From Nostoc sp. FACHB-973 (GTDB lineage Bacteria; Cyanobacteriota; Cyanobacteriia; Cyanobacteriales; Nostocaceae): a stretch of DNA of 33,802 nucleotides. This document shows, one piece after another, positions 22,546 through 31,043 of the stretch. A model generated the notes under the pieces. It searched no databases. It was not told the origin of the DNA and saw nothing but the letters and a program-made list of their open reading frames with translations. The stretch is taken from NCBI RefSeq assembly GCF_014698115.1, contig NZ_JACJSJ010000093.1, positions 1 to 33,802 of the forward strand, given 5' to 3'. Made by a program: the position numbers and the translations under genes. Position 1 is the first letter of the stretch, and the number at the start of each line of letters is the position of its first letter.

Positions 22546-24045
22546 ATGAGCTTTTCCGGTATTACTGTCAAGCAACGTTCCAAAGAAGTTGAGGCTCTCA
22601 AGTCTTTTCTGGCTTACAGTCTGATAGGCTCACTGGCGCTGCATTTGGGCGTATTGTCTTCAGGCATAAGTAATTATTTGACAAGAATGCCTGAAGAGAA
22701 CGATCAACCAATAGAAGTGGCGATCGTTGATGCTCCGACTGCGGAACCAGAAAAACCACTTGAAGAAATTCCACAAGAAATCAAAAAAGAACCAGAAATT
22801 GTACAAAAACAGTCTATAGAAACTCCGCCAGTAGAAAAAGTTCAGCAGGAATTTGAACAGATTACGGCAGTTGCCCAGAAGCCACAGCCGACAAATACGC
22901 CGCCAAAAGCAATTCCTACCAAGCCAGAAGCTCCTGTGAAATCTGCACCCATTCCAGCTTCGCCTCTATCTGGAGGCGGTGGTGGCGGTGGTGGTGGTGG
23001 TGGCGGCTCAGGTGTTGGTTTAGGCTCAGGTAGTGGTATTGCTGTAGGTACAAGCAGTGGTACTGGCACTGGCGGAGGAACTGGCACTGGCACTGGCGGT
23101 GGTGTTGGCAGTGGAACTGGCACTGGCACTGGTAGCGGCATTGGTAGTGGCACTGGCAGTGGAATTGGTAGCGGCACTGGTAGCGGCACTGGTAGTGGCA
23201 CTGGCAGTGGAATTGGTAGCGGCACTGGTAGTGGCACTGGTAGCGGCACTGGTAGCGGCATTGGCAGTGGAATTGGCAATCAAACAGGAAACCGTCCGGT
23301 AGCAGTAGCGCCAACAGTCCCAACACCTCCAAAAATTAACACTTCAGGTAATGGTAATGGTCGTGCAGCCTGCCGCGAATGCAATGCCAAGTATCCTGAG
23401 GCAGCAAGACGGCGAGGGGTAGAAGGGAGAGTAGAAGTAGCTGTTGATACTGATGCACAAGGTAATGTTACTAACGTGCGGATTGCTCGCTCCAGTGGAA
23501 ACCGCGATTTGGATCAAGAAACCTTGAGACAAGCGCGTGACTGGAAATTAAAACCCGCAGAAGGAGGCAGACAAGGAGTATCCATCGCCACTGAATTTGC
23601 CATAAAAGGTTCACAGCGACACCGCCAAGTTCAAGAACGGAATAGACAAAGACAAGCAGAACAAAGAACCCAACAGGCAGCATCCAACTCTAACACCACA
23701 GAAGGAACTTCAAGACGCAGGCGGCGAGAGTTTACACCATCTAATGAAGCTACAGCCACAAGACCGACAGAATCGGGATTTAGTCGGCGTCTACGTCGTC
23801 AGAGAGTCGAAAATACTGCCACAAGTTCATCATCCCAAACAAGGACAACTAGCTCTCAAGGAAGTGCAAGAGAGTCTCTACGCCGCATTCGTAGTGAACG
23901 AGCGACTACTAATTCATCACAAAAACCACAAGCAAGCACAAATCGACGGCGGCGAAGAGAAAGCACAAGCCAAAACAAATTGCGGGAGTCTTTGCGCCGT
24001 TTACGCCAACCTCAATCGCAACCCGCTGCACCAAGTCAGCAGTAG
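22546..24045 (+). CDS. TonB family protein with Gly-rich linker and basic C-terminal tail
   Basis: 499 residues, long for TonB (usually 240-300). In order: a cytoplasmic N terminus; one membrane helix (about residues 20-45) with Ser29-x3-His33, matching the TonB SxxxH motif that contacts ExbB; a Glu/Pro-rich periplasmic stretch (50-140); a Gly/Ser/Thr tandem linker (about 143-246, a poly-Gly run then SGTG/SGIG repeats); a TonB C-terminal domain (about 265-355: CRECNAKYPEAARRRGVEGR, VAVDTDAQGNV, WKLKPAEGG); and an unusual 140-residue Arg/Gln/Ser-rich tail with repeated ESLRR(I/L)R and RRRRRE motifs. It couples ExbBD to outer-membrane transporters. Frames overlapping the linker are artefacts of its simple sequence. 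Confidence 0.9.
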   Translation: MSFSGITVKQRSKEVEALKSFLAYSLIGSLALHLGVLSSGISNYLTRMPEENDQPIEVAIVDAPTAEPEKPLEEIPQEIKKEPEIVQKQSIETPPVEKVQQEFEQITAVAQKPQPTNTPPKAIPTKPEAPVKSAPIPASPLSGGGGGGGGGGGGSGVGLGSGSGIAVGTSSGTGTGGGTGTGTGGGVGSGTGTGTGSGIGSGTGSGIGSGTGSGTGSGTGSGIGSGTGSGTGSGTGSGIGSGIGNQTGNRPVAVAPTVPTPPKINTSGNGNGRAACRECNAKYPEAARRRGVEGRVEVAVDTDAQGNVTNVRIARSSGNRDLDQETLRQARDWKLKPAEGGRQGVSIATEFAIKGSQRHRQVQERNRQRQAEQRTQQAASNSNTTEGTSRRRRREFTPSNEATATRPTESGFSRRLRRQRVENTATSSSSQTRTTSSQGSARESLRRIRSERATTNSSQKPQASTNRRRRRESTSQNKLRESLRRLRQPQSQPAAPSQQ

Positions 24046-24362
24046 AGCTACAAAACTGACTGCGATCTAAAATGGTTTTGTCAATTAGTTGTTAGTTGTC
24101 ATTGATTCAGTGTTTTTCTGATTCCCATTGACTACTAACAACTTTTTATTTTGTGTTGCTGATGGGTAAATCCGATTTTTTGTGAACTCTCAAAAGGTAC
24201 GGTTATTGCGATCGCTCTTGACTATAAAACCGAACCTACTCAACTTGAATCCCGATCTAGTCTGATAGGTAGGAAGCTTGAGATTGAGCTTAGTGAAATT
24301 TGAAGATTGCTCGACAAACGTATTATATCAGGTGTTCGCAAGCTAGAAAGCTTGAGATTGAG
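24046..24362. promoter_or_regulatory. Noncoding region upstream of hspA, with a direct repeat
   Basis: The 16-mer AAGCTTGAGATTGAGC occurs at 24274-24289 and again at 24348-24363, 74 bp apart; the second copy ends at the first base of the thermometer hairpin. TTGAAG (24300) and TATATC (24324) could form a promoter at 18-bp spacing, giving a leader of about 65 nt. No CIRCE element (TTAGCACTC-N9-GAGTGCTAA) is present. Confidence 0.35.
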
Positions 24363-24393
24363 CCTCCTAAGACTAGATAGTTCATCTTAGAGG
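24363..24393 (+). promoter_or_regulatory. RNA-thermometer-like hairpin masking the hspA ribosome binding site
   Basis: CCT-C-CTAAGA (24363-24372) pairs with TCTTAG-AGG (24385-24393) around a 12-nt loop; the single unpaired C is a bulge. The AGAGG arm is the Shine-Dalgarno sequence of the Hsp20 gene, eight bases before its ATG, so the stem would hide it at low temperature. Short hairpin thermometers of this kind are established for hsp17/hspA mRNAs of Synechocystis and Anabaena variabilis. Confidence 0.65.
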
Positions 24394-24401
24394 TGATAGT
24401 T

Positions 24402-24896
24402 ATGGCACTCATTCGTTGGGACCCATTCCGGGATATTGAACGCTTAGAACCATTCCGGGACAGTGAACGCTGGGAACCATTCCGAGAAATTGACACCTTA
24501 CAGCGGCAAATGAATCGCTTGTTTGACAGATTAATACCAACCGACGGCGGTGAAAGGACTGGATTCACCTTCATTCCTGCCGTAGAAATAGAAGAAACTG
24601 ATGATGCAATCAACTTGAGACTAGAAGTACCTGGTTTGGAACCAAAAGATATAAACGTAGAAGCGACTCCCGAATCAATTTCCATTAGCGGTGAGCGCAA
24701 GACTGAAACCAGGACTGAAGAAAACGGCGTCACTCGCTCTGAATTTCGTTATGGCAAATTCCATCGCGTAATTCCGTTACCTTCCCAAGTTCAAAACGAC
24801 AAAGTACGAGCTGAATACAAAAATGGTCTTCTCCACTTAACTTTGCCGAAAGCTGAGTCAGAAAAACGCAAAGCTGTCAAAGTTAACATCGGTTGA
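24402..24896 (+). CDS. hspA: Hsp20/alpha-crystallin small heat shock protein
   Basis: 164 residues from the ATG at 24402, with GAGG eight bases upstream; a GTG three codons earlier lies within that site. The alpha-crystallin domain covers about residues 52-155, with VEIEETDDAINLRLEVPGLE, the GKFHRVIPLP strand and the C-terminal NGLLHLTLPKAE (A-x-x-x-n-G-v-L motif). It is an ATP-independent holdase that oligomerises and passes clients to DnaK, encoded next downstream. The N-terminal arm is odd: a nine-residue unit (WDPFRDIER, LEPFRDSER, WEPFREID) occurs three times in tandem, from a 27-bp DNA repeat, in place of the single copy usual in this family. Likely heat-induced via the leader hairpin. 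Confidence 0.95.
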   Translation: MALIRWDPFRDIERLEPFRDSERWEPFREIDTLQRQMNRLFDRLIPTDGGERTGFTFIPAVEIEETDDAINLRLEVPGLEPKDINVEATPESISISGERKTETRTEENGVTRSEFRYGKFHRVIPLPSQVQNDKVRAEYKNGLLHLTLPKAESEKRKAVKVNIG

Positions 24897-24902
24897 TTCA
24901 AC

Positions 24903-24998
24903 GTTAGGGACTAGGGAGTGGGGAGTAGGGAGTAGGGAGTAGGGGCTTGATAACGGGTAAACTTTCAATCCCCAGCACCCAATCCCCAATCCCCAATC
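24903..24998. repeat. Heptanucleotide tandem repeats between hspA and dnaK
   Basis: GGGAGTAGGGAGTAGG units, then CCCCAATCCCCAATCCC units of opposite polarity. The two could pair in a transcript to form a stem, which could act as a weak terminator between the chaperone genes. STRR type. Confidence 0.6.
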
Positions 24999-25032
24999 CC
25001 TTTTTTCCTCAGGTGCTAAAGAGGAAGGTTAT

Positions 25033-26913
25033 ATGGCTAAAGTAGTTGGAATTGATTTAGGGACTACGAACTCTTGTGTTGCCGTGATAGAAGGTGGGCA
25101 GCCGATGGTAATTGCTAACGCTGAGGGACAACGCATCACTCCTTCAGTTGTGGCTTATACCAAAACGGGCGAACGCTTGGTGGGTCAAATTGCTAGACGC
25201 CAAGCAGTGATGAACCCAGAAAATACCTTTTATTCTGTTAAACGCTTTATTGGGCGCAAATTCGATGAAGTTACCCATGAAGCTACAGAAGTTTCTTACA
25301 AAATTTTGCGCGACAGCAACGGTAATGTCAAACTTGACTGTCCCGCAGCCAAAAAACAATTTGCTCCCGAAGAAATTTCTGCCCAAGTCCTGCGGAAGTT
25401 AGTTGATGATGCAAGTAAATATTTGGGAGAAAAAGTTACCCAAGCAGTAATTACGGTTCCTGCTTATTTCAATGACTCCCAACGGCAAGCCACCAAAGAT
25501 GCTGGCAAAATTGCAGGTGTAGAAGTTCTCCGGATTATTAACGAACCTACGGCAGCAGCCCTAGCTTACGGTTTAGATAAAAAGCAGAATGAGACCATTT
25601 TGGTCTTTGACCTTGGTGGTGGAACATTTGACGTTTCTATCTTGGAAGTGGGTGAGGGAGTATTTGAAGTCAAATCTACCAGCGGTGATACCCACTTGGG
25701 TGGTGATGATTTTGATAAAAAGATTGTGGATTGGTTGGCTTTTGAATTTCAACGCAATGAAGGTATTGACTTACGTAAAGATAAGCAAGCCTTACAAAGA
25801 TTGACAGAAGCAGCCGAAAAAGCCAAAATTGAACTTTCAAGTGCGACTCAAACCAATATCAATCTCCCCTTCATCACTGCCACTCAAGAAGGACCAAAAC
25901 ACCTGGATATGACCCTGACGCGGGCTAAATTTGAAGAGATGACTTCGGATCTCCTAGACCGCTGTCGCAAGCCAGTAAAACAAGCACTGGAAGACGCCAA
26001 ACTTACCAACGCCGAAATTGATGAAGTTGTATTAGTCGGTGGTTCCACTCGTATTCCCGCTGTTCAAGACTTGGTGCAGCGGATGACGGGGAAAGAACCA
26101 AACCAAGGCGTGAACCCTGATGAAGTTGTAGCCGTTGGTGCAGCTATTCAAGCAGGTGTCTTAGCAGGTGAAGTTAAAGATATTCTGTTGCTGGATGTTA
26201 CGCCTTTGTCTTTGGGTGTGGAAACCCTTGGCGGCGTAATGACCAAGATTATTACCCGCAATACTACTATCCCTGTGAAAAAATCAGAAATTTTCTCGAC
26301 GGCAGCAGATGGTCAAACAAATGTAGAAATTCACGTTCTCCAAGGTGAGCGGGAATTAGCCACACATAACAAGAGTTTGGGTACATTCCGCCTTGATGGC
26401 ATTCCACCAGCACCTAGAGGTGTACCGCAAATCGAAGTTACCTTCGATATTGATGCCAATGGTATTCTTTCAGTCACAGCCCAAGACCGAGCTACGGGGA
26501 AACAGCAGTCGATTTCTATTACAGGTGCTTCTACCCTTGATAAGCGGGATGTGGAGCGTATGGTAAGCGATGCAGATGCTCACGCTGAAGAAGACCGGAA
26601 ACGCCGCGAACAAATTGATACCAAGAATCTAGCAGATTCACTAATCTATCAAACCCAGAAACAGCTGCAAGACTTGGGTGACAAGGTGAGTGCAAGCGAT
26701 CGCTCTTCCATTGAAGCACTAGTAAATGATTTACAACGGGCTATTGACCAAGATGATAGCGATCGCATTAAATCTCTATCTAGCGAGTTACAACAAGCCT
26801 TAATGCAAATGGGTAGCGCTGTCTACGCCCAAGCTGCGAGGAACACGAGTGGTGAACAACAAGGCCAGGGCACTGAAGATGTGATTGATGCCGATTTTGT
26901 CGATCACAAATAA
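25033..26913 (+). CDS. dnaK: Molecular chaperone DnaK (Hsp70)
   Basis: 626 residues: nucleotide-binding domain (about 1-383) with the phosphate loop IDLGTTNSCVAV, VPAYFNDSQRQATKDAG, DLGGGTFDVS and VLVGGSTRIPAVQ; the hydrophobic linker DILLLDVTPLSLG; substrate-binding beta domain (about 388-500); and helical lid to the end, DVIDADFVDHK. It refolds proteins with DnaJ and GrpE, neither of which is in the window. GAGGAAGG lies just before the ATG, a strong ribosome binding site. Cyanobacteria carry several dnaK copies; the length and intact lid suit the main DnaK2 type, but this is not decided here. It lies 136 bases downstream of hspA. Confidence 0.98.
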   Translation: MAKVVGIDLGTTNSCVAVIEGGQPMVIANAEGQRITPSVVAYTKTGERLVGQIARRQAVMNPENTFYSVKRFIGRKFDEVTHEATEVSYKILRDSNGNVKLDCPAAKKQFAPEEISAQVLRKLVDDASKYLGEKVTQAVITVPAYFNDSQRQATKDAGKIAGVEVLRIINEPTAAALAYGLDKKQNETILVFDLGGGTFDVSILEVGEGVFEVKSTSGDTHLGGDDFDKKIVDWLAFEFQRNEGIDLRKDKQALQRLTEAAEKAKIELSSATQTNINLPFITATQEGPKHLDMTLTRAKFEEMTSDLLDRCRKPVKQALEDAKLTNAEIDEVVLVGGSTRIPAVQDLVQRMTGKEPNQGVNPDEVVAVGAAIQAGVLAGEVKDILLLDVTPLSLGVETLGGVMTKIITRNTTIPVKKSEIFSTAADGQTNVEIHVLQGERELATHNKSLGTFRLDGIPPAPRGVPQIEVTFDIDANGILSVTAQDRATGKQQSISITGASTLDKRDVERMVSDADAHAEEDRKRREQIDTKNLADSLIYQTQKQLQDLGDKVSASDRSSIEALVNDLQRAIDQDDSDRIKSLSSELQQALMQMGSAVYAQAARNTSGEQQGQGTEDVIDADFVDHK

Positions 26914-27683
26914 TTTCCTCTCAACTAAATATTCAGGGTTTTACATTTTGGTTATGCCTTAATAAGCGATAATCACCGCTTCTTATTTTTAAAGAGGCGG
27001 TTGTTCCTTATACACAAATGGCTTCCTCGATCGATAATCCTCTATCAGAAGGAAGAAGGGTTATAAATAAAATGGGCAATTAAATACACTGCCAATAACT
27101 TGATTTGTCAATCTATGTAAATTTCCCTGATGAAACCGACAAAAATCTCCTATGTCTATATCTTTACGAATAAAATTCAGGTGCGAATACTTTGGTAAGA
27201 TTTCTACAGTCTGTTCAAGCAGCTCCTTTGAGGTCTTTAAGATACTGTTGTGGAAGCCTAGTCTTATCCAACCAAACGAGTCCGTGCTTGCCTTTTCTTG
27301 GTGAGATTATCTGAATTATCTAGTACTTGATTTACAACACTGGCATTATTCAGAGGGATTATACTTTAGTTGAAGACCACACATTCTGCATCGCAAGTGC
27401 ATCACGTCAGGCAAAAGCAGCTAGTTATAGGCAGTAGGAATTGTTTTTCAAATGAAGCACTATAGGAATGGTGATAGTGTTTGCTCATCACCAGGTATAT
27501 GCTCAGGGGATAGTCAAGACTAACTCTGAATTTGCTGCTAAGCAATATTCGCACCTTGTCCTTGGCATCAAATTCACTGATTTGAATAAAACTTCTACAT
27601 AAACACACACTGATGCAGTTTGATTTGCTTGAATAGCTATATTGATAGGACATTGATACGAAGGAAATTCAAGATTCCTAATT
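26914..27683. other. Noncoding region downstream of dnaK
   Basis: 770 bases without a convincing gene. A weak terminator-like hairpin (AAGCG...CGCTT then TTATTTTT, 26961-26990) follows dnaK. Two minus-strand frames (about 76-83 codons near 27402-27733) lack ribosome binding sites and protein-like composition. It could be a decayed gene, but no family is recognisable. Confidence 0.45.
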
Positions 27684-27929
27684 ATGGCAAGTAAATTCAT
27701 TGATGTTAGGGAATATACTGTCAGGGCGCACAAAAGAGAGATTCACACTCGTGTTTTCCAGTTTGTCTGTAAAGAGTGTAACGATCTGACAAAACGTGAG
27801 ACTTATGGACCTCGACCTTTATATTGTGAGAGATGTCGCCCTCCCCAACCGCCGAAGAAATCCCAGCCAGCATCTGTCAAAGCTAAACCCAGACCAATGT
27901 CTTACAAAAGTGATACTGACTTAAATTGA
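27684..27929 (+). CDS. Small zinc-ribbon-like protein (81 aa)
   Basis: 81 residues with two Cys pairs, CKEC (about residues 31-34) and CERC (about residues 49-52), separated by 14 residues: the pattern of a small zinc ribbon. The N-terminal half is basic with an amphipathic beta look (DVREYTVRAHKREIHTRVFQF), and the C-terminal 28 residues are Pro/Lys-rich and probably disordered. Small basic zinc-ribbon proteins often bind nucleic acid or a protein partner. I do not recognise a named family. The stop is 10 bases from the next start, so the two are probably one operon. No close Shine-Dalgarno site. Confidence 0.7.
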   Translation: MASKFIDVREYTVRAHKREIHTRVFQFVCKECNDLTKRETYGPRPLYCERCRPPQPPKKSQPASVKAKPRPMSYKSDTDLN

Positions 27930-27939
27930 TTAAAGCGCT

Positions 27940-28980
27940 ATGAATTCAAAGGGACAACTAGAACCACCTCCGGGCACATTTCTCTCGCCACTGTTGGAAT
28001 TACGAGACTATTATGCTCGCCTCACAGAAGAGTATGAACGCTTATTTGTGCAAGCGCGATCGCAACTCGATCATGTAGAAGCGTTGTTATCTACCTGGTC
28101 TTTCTCTGATGGCAACAAGCATATATCAAGACTGAAGGCAGTTGACGAAACCTCCACTTCTTCCCCAGAAAGCTCTCTGCGGTTTTTGTCAGCCCATGAT
28201 GACATCTCCCAAATCAACTTGGTGGAGTCTATAGAGTCAGAACTAAAAGACTCAGACGACATTGAAATTGATACTTCCTTTGCTGCTGTTGATACAAAAA
28301 CAAGTCAAACTCGAAGTACATCCCCAGATATACAGGCACTTCCAGAGAACAACGATAACTCAGCTAAGGTGCCGGAAATCCCCATGCTACCCCAGTATCA
28401 ATCTCTGTCTCGAATGGAAGCCATAAAACAGCTATTGCAAGAACAGGCAGGTACTGTGTGTCATATCGATTTCATTGTGCGATCGCTTTATGGAGAGTTA
28501 GATTCTAATCTGTTTAGAGTAGTTAAAGGTAGAGTTCAATCTTCCCTCACCCAAGGCAGAGAAAGAAGCTACTGGGTAATTATTCCCGAAGAACCCGGTT
28601 GTTACACTCTGGATTTAAGTTTAGTCGCCCCAAACAATGGCAATGGTGCTTCTAGGAGCATCAAAAACAAAAAGAAGAAACCTTTCGTACCTCCCAAGAC
28701 AAAAACAGTACCAATGCTCAAAGCCTTTGACGGCCAATTCTTGATTGATGCCCTCACTTCTCTTTTTGAACAAAATCCAGGTAAAGTTTTCACCGTGGCT
28801 GAAGTAATCGCCGGAATTTACGGAGAAATAAATTCTCAGGAACTCCGAGAGATCAAAAATAAGGTGCTGAATGAATTATCTAGAGGCTATCGGACAGGGA
28901 GATTCTCTAAGGTTCCCGACCAAATCGGGTTGTATACTTGGGACTCCAATATGATATTGCAAGGTAGTTATCGGAATTAG
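27940..28980 (+). CDS. Conserved-type unknown protein with duplicated C-terminal module
   Basis: 346 residues. The first 55 include an amphipathic helix (LLELRDYYARLTEEYERLFVQ) suited to coiled-coil contact. Residues 60-150 are Ser/Asp-rich and likely disordered. Two related modules follow: about 159-226 (KQLLQEQAGTVCHIDFIVRS then YGELDS...VVKGRVQSSL...PGCYTLD) and about 267-337 (LTSLFEQNPGKVFTVAEVIA then YGEINS...EIKNKVLNELSRG...IGLYTWD). The helix-helix-helix-strand-strand pattern resembles winged helix domains, so DNA or protein binding is possible; this is inference. The basic KNKKKKP linker (about 247-253) lies between. Cotranscribed with the upstream zinc-ribbon gene. Confidence 0.75.
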   Translation: MNSKGQLEPPPGTFLSPLLELRDYYARLTEEYERLFVQARSQLDHVEALLSTWSFSDGNKHISRLKAVDETSTSSPESSLRFLSAHDDISQINLVESIESELKDSDDIEIDTSFAAVDTKTSQTRSTSPDIQALPENNDNSAKVPEIPMLPQYQSLSRMEAIKQLLQEQAGTVCHIDFIVRSLYGELDSNLFRVVKGRVQSSLTQGRERSYWVIIPEEPGCYTLDLSLVAPNNGNGASRSIKNKKKKPFVPPKTKTVPMLKAFDGQFLIDALTSLFEQNPGKVFTVAEVIAGIYGEINSQELREIKNKVLNELSRGYRTGRFSKVPDQIGLYTWDSNMILQGSYRN

Positions 28981-29098
28981 GGATTAGGGACTAGGGATTG
29001 GGGACTGGGGATTGGGTATTGGGCATTAGTTATTTCTCCCCTGCCTCCCCTCCCTCCCCTGCTCCCTCATCCCCCAATCCCCAATCCCCAATCCCCAC
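28978..29098. repeat. Heptanucleotide tandem repeats, two opposite runs
   Basis: GGGATTAGGGACTAGGGATT-type units (28978-29023) followed by CCCTCCCCTGC and CCCCAATCCCCAATCCCC units (29036-29097), filling the gap between convergent genes. The two runs could base-pair into a long hairpin and terminate both. STRR type. Confidence 0.65.
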
Positions 29099-30610
29099 TT
29101 ATGCCAAAAACAGCTTGTATGCTGGATTCTTGTTTTCATCCCAATACCGATAACCAAGGGTATCCAGAAATGCTTGCCACTCTTCCATTTCGTGGGGAGG
29201 AACCTGGATACCAACGACAATTCGTCCGTAGTCTGCTCCATTGTTGCGGTAGTGAAAAAGACTGATATTCCAATTCGGACTCATGGAACCAACAAACTTC
29301 ATCAATGCACCAGGACGTTCCGGAAACTCAAAACGGTAGAGCAATTCATTCTCAGCAAGGGGAGAGTGCCCACCCACCATGTGCCGTAGATGTAGTTTAG
29401 TAAGTTCGTCGTCTGTTAAATCCAGGGTTTCAAATCCCTGAGCTTCAAAGGTTTCTACCATCTTTGAAGCATCAGCACGGTTTTGAATTTGCACACCAAC
29501 AAAAATATGGGCTGTTTTGGCATCGGCAATGCGATAATTAAATTCGGTGAGATTGCGTTTGCCAATACATTCGCAAAACTGGCGAATACTTCCTCGTTCT
29601 TCAGGAATTGTGACTGCAAAGATAGCTTCGCGGCGTTCGCCAAACTCTGCCCGTTCTGCGACGAAACGGAGGCGATCGAAGTTCATGTTTGCACCGCAAG
29701 CTACAGCAATTAAAGTTTGTCCTGTGATTTGTTCTCGTTCTGCGTAGGCTTTGGCAGCTGCGATCGCCAATGCACCTGCTGGTTCTAAAATCGATCGCGT
29801 ATCCTCAAACACGTCTTTAATCGCCGCACAAGTATCATCCGTATCCACTAAAATAATCTCATCTACATACTGCTGACACAAACGGAAGGTTTCTTCACCT
29901 ACTTCCCGCACCGCTACCCCATCAGCAAATAACCCCACTTGGGATAAACGCACCCGATGTCCGGCTTTCAAGGACTGAGACATGGCATCGGCATCTACTG
30001 GCTCAACACCAATCACTTTAATTTCGGGACGCAACCGTTTCACATAAGCTCCAATCCCAGAAATTAATCCGCCCCCGCCAATGGCTACAAAAATCGCATG
30101 GATCGGTTGCTGATATTGCCGTAAAATTTCCATACCGATTGTTCCCTGTCCAGCAATGACATGGGGATCGTCAAAGGGATGAATAAAAGTTAACCCTTTT
30201 TCGGCTTCTAATTGACGGGCATAAGTATAAGCATCATCGTAGGTATTTCCATGTAATACAACTACTCCGCCCCTACTTTTAACTGCATCTACCTTGACTT
30301 GGGGTGTGGTTATCGGCATGACGATAATCGCTCTGGTTTCCAAGCGCTGGGCTGCCAGAGCAACTCCCTGAGCATGGTTACCCGCCGATGCTGCGATTAC
30401 ACCCTGTGCCAATATATCTGGCGGCAGTTGTACCATTTTGTTATAGGCACCCCGCAATTTAAAGGAAAATACTGACTGCATATCCTCACGTTTTAGCAGG
30501 AGTTGATTATTCAGCCGTGCAGACAGATTTGGGGCATACTCTAGTGGTGTTTCCTGAGCAACATCATACACACGGGCTGTCAGGATTTGAATGAGGTAGT
30601 CACAATACAT
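29099..30610 (-). CDS. ilvA: Threonine ammonia-lyase, biosynthetic
   Basis: A 503-residue PLP enzyme that deaminates threonine to 2-oxobutanoate, the first step of isoleucine synthesis. The catalytic domain (about 1-325) has PLP-binding Lys51 in SVFSFKLRGAYNK, the SAGNHAQGVA substrate loop and the phosphate-binding GGGGLISG. Two ACT-like regulatory domains follow (about 335-405 and 425-500: EERGSIRQFCECIGKRNLTE and EFPERPGALMKFVGSMSPNW), which normally bind isoleucine (inhibitor) and valine (activator). Length and domain order are those of the long biosynthetic form, not the short catabolic one. ATG start at 30610 without a strong ribosome binding site. It is single in the operon sense, convergent with the preceding gene. 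Confidence 0.96.
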   Translation of the reverse strand: MYCDYLIQILTARVYDVAQETPLEYAPNLSARLNNQLLLKREDMQSVFSFKLRGAYNKMVQLPPDILAQGVIAASAGNHAQGVALAAQRLETRAIIVMPITTPQVKVDAVKSRGGVVVLHGNTYDDAYTYARQLEAEKGLTFIHPFDDPHVIAGQGTIGMEILRQYQQPIHAIFVAIGGGGLISGIGAYVKRLRPEIKVIGVEPVDADAMSQSLKAGHRVRLSQVGLFADGVAVREVGEETFRLCQQYVDEIILVDTDDTCAAIKDVFEDTRSILEPAGALAIAAAKAYAEREQITGQTLIAVACGANMNFDRLRFVAERAEFGERREAIFAVTIPEERGSIRQFCECIGKRNLTEFNYRIADAKTAHIFVGVQIQNRADASKMVETFEAQGFETLDLTDDELTKLHLRHMVGGHSPLAENELLYRFEFPERPGALMKFVGSMSPNWNISLFHYRNNGADYGRIVVGIQVPPHEMEEWQAFLDTLGYRYWDENKNPAYKLFLA

Positions 30611-30616
30611 GGGCGT

Positions 30617-30655
30617 CAGACAACTTTAGATTTTAGATTTTGGATTTTGGATTTT
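30617..30655. repeat. Heptanucleotide tandem repeat (TTTTGGA type)
   Basis: TTTTAGATTTTGGATTTTGG and following units directly upstream of the ilvA start. A similar run lies at 17816-17836. STRR type. Confidence 0.55.
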
Positions 30656-31043
30656 CGACTGATTCCACGGATAAATCCGCTTGCTGTATATCATCTAGGA
30701 ATCATTCGTCAACGGGTTAGCAAATACCAGATGGAGATTAATTTTACAGCGATCGTGATGTACCTGTGAGGGTGAGTGGGGAAGATGACGATGATGAAGT
30801 GTGGGCAGACAAGGAGAAAACTTCCAATATATCTTTCCCCTTGTCCCGAATTATTGCCCCATTCCCCACTCCCCACTCCCCACTCCCTACTCCCTATGTT
30901 GCTTACGAACATTCACCTTTAAATTTGTGTTAAAGTGTCAAAGAAAGATTAAATTCGGTTGTGTAGTTTGTTTTTATATATATTTGTATTACAGACCTAT
31001 CCGGATATAAATCTCTACACTCCCATGCTTCTGGAGACACTTT
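30656..31043 (+). promoter_or_regulatory. Upstream region and leader of the RRM gene
   Basis: Holds a STRR run (30862-30896, CCCCACTCCCCACTCCC type) and then an AT-rich leader. GGAG at 31033-31036 serves the RRM gene. Cyanobacterial rbp genes are often cold-induced through long leaders. No specific cold-shock element could be identified in the leader here. Confidence 0.35.

Noticed and set aside
22842..23332. Several long frames on both strands over the TonB linker (Pro/Leu-rich, Ala/Thr-rich, Val/Ala-rich)
   Set aside because: Simple-sequence artefacts of the Gly/Ser/Thr coding repeat; only the TonB frame has domains at both ends.
24046..24402. CIRCE element upstream of hspA
   Set aside because: No TTAGCACTC...GAGTGCTAA inverted repeat found; regulation is more likely through the leader hairpin.
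27402..27733. Two minus-strand frames downstream of dnaK
   Set aside because: No ribosome binding site, mutually overlapping, composition of random AT-rich DNA.
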